A DNA stretch of 5,195 nt. It comes from Planctomycetaceae bacterium. Lineage in GTDB: Bacteria; Planctomycetota; Planctomycetia; Pirellulales; UBA1268. The translations under genes were made by a program, and so were the position numbers. The notes under the pieces were generated by a model, which was given only the letters and a program-made list of their open reading frames with translations, made no database searches and had not been told where the DNA came from. Where the stretch lies: contig DONH01000444.1 of NCBI GenBank assembly GCA_003509235.1, positions 1 to 5,195 of the forward strand. The letters are read 5' to 3'. Of this stretch, positions 1 through 5,195 are shown piece by piece. Numbering within the stretch: the stretch's first letter is position 1; every line of letters begins with the position of its first letter.

Positions 1-462
1 TGGACGAGTTTTATCGATCTAGAGATGACTTTTGGTATTTGGACTGCGACAGCGATTATTTGGATTGTTTCAACGGTCTCAGCAATGTCCACTTTTCCAC
101 AACCTCTTATCAGTTCCCGAGACGAGGTCACCGACCAGTTGTTTATTGAAGCACGAGATGCCTATCTCGCTGCAGATTGGCTTCAGGCAGAAACAAAACT
201 TCAGACAATTCTCACACTTTCGCCAACAGATGGCGAGGCACAGCTGCTCTTTGGCACACTCCTGCGAAGGGTCGGCCGTTTTGTCGAGGCAAAAAAATCA
301 CTCGAAAAACTTGAACGGAGTGACAGTGGGAAGCCATGGGAGTACGCGATTCGCCACGAACTTTCACTGATCAAACGTGATCTTCAAGAGAATTCTGAAG
401 AAATAGACACGAATACCGACGTAGACTCGAATGTGAATCCGCACCGTCGTAAAGTGGCATGA
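1..462 (+). CDS. Membrane-anchored TPR-like protein, 5' end probably outside window
   Basis: Role unknown; I do not recognise a specific family. Counting from the ATG at 25 (145 residues), a hydrophobic stretch at residues 3-22 looks like one membrane helix. It is followed by two degenerate tetratricopeptide-like helical pairs at about 38-70 and 71-98, with the AEAxxxLxxxLxxxP-type spacing (for example LQAETKLQTILTLSPTDGEA). A further helix lies near 104-120, and then an acidic, Asp/Glu/Asn-rich tail ends in HRRKVA. The reading frame has no stop between position 1 and 25, the ATG at 25 lacks a clear Shine-Dalgarno, and the segment before the hydrophobic helix has no Lys or Arg, so it makes a poor signal peptide. 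I therefore infer that the gene starts upstream and that this helix may be the last of several. TPR repeats usually mediate protein-protein contacts. A 346-base gap separates it from clpC, so it is not obviously in the same transcript. Real gene: fairly sure. Start: unsure. Confidence 0.72.
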   Translation, partial: WTSFIDLEMTFGIWTATAIIWIVSTVSAMSTFPQPLISSRDEVTDQLFIEARDAYLAADWLQAETKLQTILTLSPTDGEAQLLFGTLLRRVGRFVEAKKSLEKLERSDSGKPWEYAIRHELSLIKRDLQENSEEIDTNTDVDSNVNPHRRKVA

Positions 463-758
463 TTCTCAATCAAACAGATTGGGTGGCACAAACGTAGAAC
501 TCTCAAGGGAACGGCAAGCCCTTGGCAGGTAACCAAAATGACACTCATCGGTGGATTTTTAATAGCCATTGAGCTATTTCAGTCCTAAACCGCCGTGAAA
601 CATGGATGTGTAGGAGACAGTATCGTGAGCTATCCCTACAATACCAACGAGAGATTTGCTAAGCGATGCTATTGATAATTTTTTTACCTTCGGTTGGCGT
701 GAATTTTGCATTAGATTGAAAACGGTGGAAATCGGGTTCCGCCTCTGCCGGAATGGCA

Positions 759-779
759 GGTACAGCATTTGCGTGTACC
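759..779 (+). promoter_or_regulatory. Inverted repeat GGTACA-N9-TGTACC before clpC
   Basis: This is a perfect 6-base dyad with a 9-base spacer, centred about 40 bases before the clpC start. The half-site spacing of 15 bases centre to centre is near what a dimeric DNA-binding repressor could contact, and the RNA form would make a hairpin directly ahead of the ribosome binding site. It abuts a smaller hairpin (CTGCC/GGCAG, 745-759) and shares one base with it. What is seen is the symmetry; an operator or leader-hairpin role is inferred. No named regulator is implied. Confidence 0.3.
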
Positions 780-797
780 ACGGTTGAGCAGTCACAA

Positions 798-802
798 AGG
801 GA
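798..802 (+). promoter_or_regulatory. Shine-Dalgarno site of clpC
   Basis: AGGGA, inside the purine run AAAGGGAAG (796-804), ends six bases before the ATG at 809. It supports that start. The protein beginning there opens with [10 protein letters not shown], the normal ClpC N-terminus. Confidence 0.7.
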
Positions 803-808
803 AGTTTT

Positions 809-3349
809 ATGTACGAGCGTTTCACAGACCGTGCCCGTAAAGTAATGCAACTGGCTAATCAGGAAGCCCAGCGGTTTAATCACGAATACATCGGAACCGA
901 ACACGTCCTGCTCGGTTTGATTAAAGAAGGTAGTGGGGTTGCCGCTAATGTTTTAAAAAACCTTGACGTCGACCTTCGTAAGATTCGTCTCGAAGTGGAA
1001 AAACTTGTACAGAGTGGGCCAGACATGGTCACGATGGGCAAATTGCCACAGACACCCCGTGCCAAGAAAGTCATTGAATATTCAATGGAAGAGGCACGAA
1101 ACCTGAATCACAATTACGTTGGCACTGAGCATATCTTGCTCGGACTACTCCGTGAACAAGAAGGTGTCGCTGCTCAAGTCCTTATGAATCTTGGGCTAAA
1201 ACTTGAAGATGTTCGCGAAGAAGTTCTTAATCTTCTTGGACATGGCATGGACGAAGGAAGTGACAGGGCTGGCATGAGTGGTCGCCAGATGGCTGGCGCT
1301 GGTGGCGGAGGCAGTGACGCTCCCACAAAAAGTGGTAAGAGCAAAACCCCTGCCCTAGATTCATTTGGCCGTGACCTGACCGAATTAGCAAAACAAGGGA
1401 AACTTGATCCCGTTATTGGCCGAGAGCATGAAATCGAACGGGCCATCCAGATCCTCTGCCGACGGACAAAAAATAACCCCGTGCTGATTGGGGAAGCTGG
1501 TGTTGGAAAAACTGCAATTGTCGAAGGGTTTGCGCAACGAGTTATCGAAGGGAATATTCCCGAACTTCTTGCCGAACGAAGAATTGTGGTTCTCGACTTG
1601 GCGATGATGGTCGCTGGTACGAAATATCGCGGTCAGTTTGAAGAGCGAATTAAGGCCGTCATGAACGAAGTCCGACGTGCTAAAAATACCATCCTATTTA
1701 TTGACGAACTCCACACACTTGTTGGAGCTGGGGGAGCAGAAGGGGCCATTGACGCCTCCAATGTACTTAAGCCAGCCCTTGCTCGTGGTGAAATCCAGTG
1801 TATTGGGGCAACCACGCTCGATGAATATCGCAAGTACATTGAAAAAGATTCGGCGCTCGATAGGCGTTTCCAGCTTGTCATGGTGGAACCCGCATCGAAA
1901 AAAGAGGCAGTAGAAATCCTCAAGGGACTGCGAGACCGTTACGAAAGTCATCATAGAGTGTCTATTACTGATGACGCCCTTGAAGCGTCAGTAGAACTCT
2001 CCAGTCGATATATCACCGGCCGTGCGCTTCCTGATAAAGCAATTGATGTAATAGATGAAGCTGGAGCACGAGTGAGGTTGAAGGCAATGACACGTCCACC
2101 AGACCTCAAGGAAATTGACGCGGAAGTCGATCGCCTAAACAAGGAAAAAGAGGAGGCTGTTGCCAACCAAGATTTTGAAAAAGCAGCCGCACTGCGCGAT
2201 CAGGCTGACAAATTAAAGAAGAAAAAGCAGCAAATGACCAAAGAGTGGCGAGAAAAATCTCGCGAGGCTGATGGTGTTGTTGACGAGGAAGTTGTTGCTG
2301 AGGTTGTTTCGAAGATGACTGGCATTCCGTTGACAAGAATGTCCACAGAGGACAGCCAGCGATTAATGGAAATGGAAGATTCGCTTCACAAGCGAGTGAT
2401 CGGGCAAGATGCGGCAATCAAAAGCATTTCTAAGGCTGTTCGCCGAAGTCGTTCGGGGCTTAAAGACCCCAAGCGCCCAATTGGTTGCTTTGTTTTAGCT
2501 GGTCCAACAGGCGTTGGGAAAACCCTCTTAGCCAAAGCACTTGCTGAGTTTATGTTCGGAGATGATGACGCACTTATATCAATTGATATGAGTGAGTACA
2601 TGGAAAAGCACAATGTCAGTCGGCTCGTTGGTGCTCCTCCTGGATACGTTGGTTTCGAAGAAGGAGGCCAACTCACTGAAAAAATTCGTCGCCGTCCCTA
2701 TGCGGTTGTTCTTCTTGATGAAATTGAAAAAGCACACCCAGACGTCTTCAACATGCTTCTTCAGGTGATGGAAGAAGGTCGACTCACTGACTCCTTTGGG
2801 AGAAATGTTGACTTCCGAAATACAATTCTCATCATGACAACCAATGCAGGAGCCGAGGCAATCAAGAATGAATCTGCCTTCGGTTTCCAGAAGCCCGAGG
2901 ACGACAGTGGGTATGAAAGCATGAAAGCCCGGGTCAATGAACGAATTGAGAAGGTTTTCCGTCCAGAGTTTATTAATCGCCTCGACGATCTCATAGTCTT
3001 CCATCACCTTACGGTTGAAAACCTAAAAGAGGTGATTGATATTGAACTTGCAAAAGTCCGGGAACGACTACTCGAGCGTGGTCTTAAACTCGAACTTACC
3101 GATGAGTCGAAGCAGTTTCTCATTAAGAAAGGCTCTGATACCGATTTCGGAGCGAGACCTCTTCGACGTGCACTTGAGAACTACATCGAAGATCCTGTTT
3201 CAGAGGAACTGCTGAAAGGTGAATTTGAAGGAAAAGACACCATTCAAGTGGACTGCAAAGAAGTGGCTGGAAAGAAGCAGCTGGTTTTTCATGGGATCGT
3301 AACTGCCGAACCGGTAGCCGCAGGATCTTCAGACGAATCGACCAGTTGA
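809..3349 (+). CDS. clpC: ATP-dependent Clp protease ATP-binding subunit ClpC
   Basis: A cytoplasmic AAA+ unfoldase that forms a hexamer, unfolds substrates and threads them into the ClpP peptidase. At 846 residues it is full length for the family. Domains in order: two Clp_N repeats (about 4-67 and 82-143); a Gly-rich linker (about 145-182); the first ATPase domain with Walker A GEAGVGKT (228-235), Walker B ILFIDE (295-300), sensor GATT (333-336) and Arg-finger pair R352-R353; and a short UVR-type middle domain around 420-480 ([10 protein letters not shown] at 455-464). The second ATPase domain has Walker A GPTGVGKT (565-572), Walker B VVLLDE (633-638), sensor N679, Arg finger R724 and sensor-2 GARPLRR (781-787). 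FGF at 691-693 lies where the hydrophobic-Gly-hydrophobic ClpP-docking loop belongs; ClpB lacks this loop and has a long middle domain, so ClpB is excluded. ClpC usually needs an adaptor such as MecA; none is encoded here, nor are clpP, ctsR or mcsAB. The start is fixed by a good ribosome binding site. No frameshift or missing key residue was seen. Confidence 0.98.
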   Translation: MYERFTDRARKVMQLANQEAQRFNHEYIGTEHVLLGLIKEGSGVAANVLKNLDVDLRKIRLEVEKLVQSGPDMVTMGKLPQTPRAKKVIEYSMEEARNLNHNYVGTEHILLGLLREQEGVAAQVLMNLGLKLEDVREEVLNLLGHGMDEGSDRAGMSGRQMAGAGGGGSDAPTKSGKSKTPALDSFGRDLTELAKQGKLDPVIGREHEIERAIQILCRRTKNNPVLIGEAGVGKTAIVEGFAQRVIEGNIPELLAERRIVVLDLAMMVAGTKYRGQFEERIKAVMNEVRRAKNTILFIDELHTLVGAGGAEGAIDASNVLKPALARGEIQCIGATTLDEYRKYIEKDSALDRRFQLVMVEPASKKEAVEILKGLRDRYESHHRVSITDDALEASVELSSRYITGRALPDKAIDVIDEAGARVRLKAMTRPPDLKEIDAEVDRLNKEKEEAVANQDFEKAAALRDQADKLKKKKQQMTKEWREKSREADGVVDEEVVAEVVSKMTGIPLTRMSTEDSQRLMEMEDSLHKRVIGQDAAIKSISKAVRRSRSGLKDPKRPIGCFVLAGPTGVGKTLLAKALAEFMFGDDDALISIDMSEYMEKHNVSRLVGAPPGYVGFEEGGQLTEKIRRRPYAVVLLDEIEKAHPDVFNMLLQVMEEGRLTDSFGRNVDFRNTILIMTTNAGAEAIKNESAFGFQKPEDDSGYESMKARVNERIEKVFRPEFINRLDDLIVFHHLTVENLKEVIDIELAKVRERLLERGLKLELTDESKQFLIKKGSDTDFGARPLRRALENYIEDPVSEELLKGEFEGKDTIQVDCKEVAGKKQLVFHGIVTAEPVAAGSSDESTS

Positions 3350-3364
3350 GAAAAAGACCACCAA

Positions 3365-3517
3365 ATGCTTTCAGAGCCGTTCTGGCATGACGAACTCTCT
3401 GTACGATTCAAATACATAGCTTTTATGACATCACAGCCTTCTGTCGGAGAGCTCTTTTGTGATGCTGCGTCCTTTGGATTTTTCCAAAAGCCCGCAAAGC
3501 CCGCAACCTCTTCCTAA
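3365..3517 (+). CDS. Possible 50-residue small ORF after clpC (speculative)
   Basis: ATG to TAA, 50 codons, starting MLSEPFWHDELSVRF and ending KPAKPATSS. It lies 15 bases after the clpC stop and in the same frame as clpC. There is no Shine-Dalgarno in front (GACCACCAA precedes the ATG), no recognisable domain, and the inverted repeats of the gap fall inside it. At this base composition an open frame of this length often arises by chance. It is listed because it fills most of the gap. It could equally be untranslated, or be the tail of a rare UGA read-through product of ClpC. Confidence 0.12.
   Translation: MLSEPFWHDELSVRFKYIAFMTSQPSVGELFCDAASFGFFQKPAKPATSS
3429..3464 (+). repeat. Inverted repeat CATCACA-N22-TGTGATG between clpC and mlaE
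   Basis: A perfect 7-base dyad (3429-3435 and 3458-3464) encloses the self-complementary octamer AGAGCTCT (3448-3455) and a small ACAG-CCTT-CTGT hairpin (3433-3444). It lies 80 bases past the clpC stop. A run of five T follows at 3479-3483, too far downstream for a classic intrinsic terminator. It could be an operator for the transport operon, an mRNA-end hairpin, or chance. Confidence 0.3.
3473..3488 (+). repeat. Small hairpin TTTGGA-TTTT-TCCAAA
   Basis: A six-base-pair stem with a four-T loop. No U-run follows it on either strand, so I do not call it a terminator. Its last two bases overlap the start of a 9-base tandem duplication. Confidence 0.3.
3487..3504 (+). repeat. Two-copy tandem repeat of AAAGCCCGC
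   Basis: Two perfect head-to-tail copies of a 9-base unit (3487-3495 and 3496-3504) in the untranslated gap. This is probably a replication-slippage product; in the possible small ORF it would encode KPA repeated. Confidence 0.6.
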
Positions 3518-3570
3518 ACGGTTCAAGGTACCAGGTCCTTCTAGCCGATCTAATCCGCAAGGAGTGCCGC

Positions 3571-3580
3571 CACCGCGGTG
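3571..3580 (+). repeat. Perfect 10-base palindrome CACCGCGGTG in mlaE leader
   Basis: A self-complementary decamer ending 13 bases before the mlaE start. It sits between a strong Shine-Dalgarno-like AAGGAG (3559-3564) and the GAAGG (3580-3584) that is correctly spaced for the ATG at 3594. It may be an operator half-complex or chance. The in-frame TGA at 3579-3581 lies inside this segment and rules out any mlaE start further upstream. Confidence 0.35.
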
Positions 3581-3593
3581 AAGGTCTGTATTT

Positions 3594-4466
3594 ATGAATT
3601 CAACTGCCATCCCACAATCAGAACAGACCGCTGACAATGTCACTGGCTGGTTTGCGAATAGAGTCGCTGATGTCGGTGACATGGCAATCACAGCGGTTGC
3701 TGGCATTGGTGATGTAACTCTTTTTGCTTTACGAACCGTTGGGTGGTTATTTGCACGTCGTCAACGACGAGACGTGTTGATGCCAAGCTTCTACCAGATT
3801 GGCGTTTTGTCACTCCCTGTCATAGCACTTACCGGCCTTTTCATCGGAATGGTCTTGGCCGTCCAGAGCTATGCCCAATTCAAAGCGCTTGGCCTGCAAA
3901 CACGACTTGGTTCTGTAATTAATCTTTCCCTTATTCGTGAACTCGGCCCAGTACTCGCAGCAACAATGCTTGCTGGACGGGTTGGGAGTGCCATGGCTGC
4001 AGAATTAGGCACGATGCGCGTTACAGAACAAATTGATGCCCTTGAAAGCATGGGGGCAAACCCAATTTACTATCTCGTTGTCCCTCGCTTTCTAGGCTGT
4101 CTTGTACTCATTCCTGCGCTTACGATCATGGCTGATTTCATGGGTGTACTCGGTGGCTATGTCTATTCACATGCCATCCTTGGTATTGATTATCACCACT
4201 ATTGGGCAAATTCTCGAGCGTATATCGATTCCTTTGATTTTTTTATGGGAATTTTCAAAAGCTTCTTTTTTGGTGCGGCGATTGCTTTAGTCAGTTGCCA
4301 CCATGGCTTTCATTGCGACCATGGCGCACAGGGAGTTGGCCGGGCTGCCACAAATGCTTTTGTGCACTCATTTGTTCTCATTCTTGTACTCGATCTTTTC
4401 TTGGGCATTGGACTGAACAACGTACAGGACTACTTACGGCCTGAAGGTCCTCGAAGCCTTCTTTAA
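3594..4466 (+). CDS. mlaE: MlaE-type ABC transporter permease (lipid/MCE transport)
   Basis: The inner-membrane permease of an MCE-linked ABC transporter. The E. coli relative moves phospholipids between inner and outer membranes; the substrate here is inferred. The protein has 290 residues, somewhat longer than the usual 250-270. It has a soluble N-terminal stretch of about 60 residues, then hydrophobic segments at about 68-92, 118-140, 166-191, 216-234 and 258-275. The family hallmark is intact: [18 protein letters not shown] from E116, then [10 protein letters not shown] (145-154) and a VVPRFLG segment, which in this family contacts the ATPase. The GVGRAAT motif (247-253) is also present. 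An odd feature is the 235-243 loop, which is rich in Cys and His (C235, H236, H237, H240, C241, H243), and a short tail [10 protein letters not shown] extends past the last helix. The start at 3594 has GAAGG eight to nine bases upstream, and an in-frame TGA at 3579 limits it. The ATPase gene follows after 29 bases, so the two form an operon. The alternative name is TTG2B/YrbE-like permease. Confidence 0.93.
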   Translation: MNSTAIPQSEQTADNVTGWFANRVADVGDMAITAVAGIGDVTLFALRTVGWLFARRQRRDVLMPSFYQIGVLSLPVIALTGLFIGMVLAVQSYAQFKALGLQTRLGSVINLSLIRELGPVLAATMLAGRVGSAMAAELGTMRVTEQIDALESMGANPIYYLVVPRFLGCLVLIPALTIMADFMGVLGGYVYSHAILGIDYHHYWANSRAYIDSFDFFMGIFKSFFFGAAIALVSCHHGFHCDHGAQGVGRAATNAFVHSFVLILVLDLFLGIGLNNVQDYLRPEGPRSLL

Positions 4467-4495
4467 ACAACCGACATTCCATAAAAAACCTTACG

Positions 4496-5195
4496 ATGAC
4501 CACTTCCGCTATCGATGCACCGACACAAGAAGCAACAACTGCAGAACCACTGCTTTTCATTGATGCGCTTTCAATAACCTTTGGTGACCAGCAGGTTTTG
4601 CGTGACATTTCTCTCGAACTTGCCTCTGGCGAAACTCTTGTCATTCTTGGCGAGAGCGGATGTGGAAAAACTGTACTCTTAAAAACAATGATCGGGCTTA
4701 TACAGCCAACCAAAGGAGATATACGATTCGAGGACACCTCTTTAGCTGTGATGACCGAACGTGAACTTGCCCATCTCCGGACACGCTACGGGTTTGTTTT
4801 TCAGGGTGCTGCTCTTTTTGATAGCGCTACAATTGCCGATAACATAGCATTCCCTCTGCGTGAACATACTCAACTTGATGAAGATGAAATAGCAAAAATT
4901 GTTGCTGAACTTGTAGCAGAGGTTGGCCTACCACGAGCGGTACTGACCAAGAAACCGGTTGAACTGTCTGGCGGCATGAGAAAGCGTGCCGGCCTTGCGC
5001 GAGCACTGGCACTGGACCCACAGCTGGTTCTCTACGATGAGCCAACTACGGGGCTCGACCCAATCATGGGTGACGTCATAAATGAACTTATTTTACGAGT
5101 CCACCAAAGACCAGAAACAACAAATGTCGTAGTCACTCACGACATGACAACTGCTCATAAAGTGGCAGACCGGATTATTATGATCTATCCACTTT
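4496..5195 (+). CDS. mlaF: MlaF-type ABC transporter ATP-binding protein, 3' end outside window
   Basis: The ATPase that powers the MlaE permease from the cytoplasmic face. The frame from the ATG at 4496 is open for 233 codons to the window edge. It shows the full ABC set: Walker A GESGCGKT (52-59), Q-loop Q103 in FVFQGAALFDS, signature LSGGMRKR (157-164), Walker B and D-loop LYDEPTTGLDP (179-189) and switch His in VVTHDM (H215). The GAALFDS and LSGGMRKR wording is typical of MlaF/TTG2A rather than of drug or peptide exporters. An N-terminal extension of about 18 residues, rich in Thr and Ala, precedes the domain. Family members are about 250-270 residues, so roughly 20-40 residues are missing. 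There is no clear Shine-Dalgarno (CCATAAAAAACCTTACG precedes the ATG), so translation may depend on coupling to mlaE, whose stop is 29 bases upstream. An MlaD-like MCE gene would be expected next. Confidence 0.94.
   Translation, partial: MTTSAIDAPTQEATTAEPLLFIDALSITFGDQQVLRDISLELASGETLVILGESGCGKTVLLKTMIGLIQPTKGDIRFEDTSLAVMTERELAHLRTRYGFVFQGAALFDSATIADNIAFPLREHTQLDEDEIAKIVAELVAEVGLPRAVLTKKPVELSGGMRKRAGLARALALDPQLVLYDEPTTGLDPIMGDVINELILRVHQRPETTNVVVTHDMTTAHKVADRIIMIYPL

Larger units (their letters stand above)
463..808 (+). promoter_or_regulatory. Intergenic region and presumed clpC promoter/leader
   Basis: This gap has no ORF that resembles a protein gene. It holds several short inverted repeats: AATAGC/GCTATT (561-566/573-578), TGTAGG/CCTACA (609-614/635-640), CTGCC/GGCAG (745-749/755-759) and GGTACA/TGTACC (759-764/774-779). 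There is also a run of seven T at 679-685. A GATAAT hexamer at 674-679 resembles a sigma-70 -10 box, but no acceptable -35 sits 16-18 bases before it. I saw none of the known clp or heat-shock operators (CIRCE, CtsR tandem GGTCAAA, HspR HAIR). The clpC promoter most likely lies here because clpC is separated from its neighbour, but I cannot place it. Confidence 0.45.

Noticed and set aside
611..675. TAGGAG followed by a GTG and a 16-codon frame (625-675)
   Set aside because: The spacing is plausible for a leader peptide, but the frame is very short, has no regulatory codon run, and no matching attenuator follows.
674..679. GATAAT as a clpC -10 box
   Set aside because: No acceptable -35 hexamer at 16-18 bases; the nearest TTGCTA is only 12 bases upstream. 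Not called as a promoter.
661..685. Intrinsic terminator at the seven-T run
   Set aside because: The only stem ahead of it is a three-base AGC/GCT pair (662-664/668-670), far too weak.
666..719. 17-codon hydrophobic frame MLLIIFLPSVGVNFALD
   Set aside because: No ribosome binding site, and the hydrophobic residues come from the T-rich run; most likely chance.
463..808. Known heat-shock operators (CIRCE, CtsR box, HAIR) upstream of clpC
   Set aside because: I read the gap for the inverted TTAGCACTC, tandem GGTCAAA and CTTGAGT/ACTCAAG elements and found none.
574..904. Minus-strand ORFs of 81-83 codons across the gap and the clpC start
   Set aside because: They run into the clpC N-terminal coding region, have no good ribosome binding site, and their composition is unlike a real protein.
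2579..3007. 142-codon minus-strand ORF inside clpC
   Set aside because: It lies wholly opposite the conserved second ATPase domain of ClpC. Its translation shows no domain and reflects the complementary reading of clpC codons.
809..3349. ClpB or ClpA rather than ClpC
   Set aside because: The middle domain is short and UVR-like, the protein has a ClpP-docking FGF loop, and the N-terminus has ClpC-type repeats; ClpB has a long coiled middle domain and no docking loop, and ClpA lacks the UVR segment.
4378..4737. 119-codon minus-strand ORF across the mlaE-mlaF junction
   Set aside because: It overlaps two well-supported plus-strand genes, including the MlaF Walker A region, and has no recognisable motif.

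Overview
The window holds four genes, all on the plus strand, and nothing credible on the minus strand. They are the 3' part of a membrane-anchored TPR-like protein (to 462), a complete clpC (809-3349), a complete MlaE-type ABC permease (3594-4466), and the 5' part of its MlaF-type ATPase, which runs off the right edge (4496-5195).

Organism: base composition is near half G+C by eye. ClpC has two N-terminal repeats, a short UVR-type middle domain and a ClpP-docking loop. The MlaE permease ends in an extra tail, and Shine-Dalgarno signals are uneven (clear for clpC, absent for mlaF). Together these suggest a free-living bacterium, and I lean towards Planctomycetota. That is an inference from family resemblance and gene style, not a demonstrated assignment. 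UGA is used as an ordinary stop (first gene and clpC), and tryptophan is encoded by TGG, so the standard code applies.

Layout: the left-edge gene is open to position 1 and probably starts outside the window. A 346-base gap (463-808) follows. It carries no convincing gene but has several inverted repeats, the most operator-like being GGTACA-N9-TGTACC just before the clpC ribosome binding site. ClpC is intact, with every Walker, sensor and arginine-finger element in place. A 244-base gap (3350-3593) separates it from the permease and contains a 7-base inverted repeat, a small hairpin, a 9-base tandem duplication, a 10-base perfect palindrome and a possible 50-codon ORF. The permease and ATPase are 29 bases apart and clearly form one transport operon; an MCE-domain substrate-binding protein (MlaD type) would be expected next, beyond the right edge.

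How the genes work together: ClpC is the unfoldase of a ClpCP protease. MlaE and MlaF form the inner-membrane core of a phospholipid or other lipid transporter linked to the outer membrane. The two systems share envelope and proteostasis themes, but nothing in the sequence shows a direct functional link. I found no mobile element, CRISPR array, tRNA or rRNA, and no strong evidence of a new multi-gene system. The observations most worth a second look are the Cys/His cluster in the permease and the inverted repeats in the two gaps.
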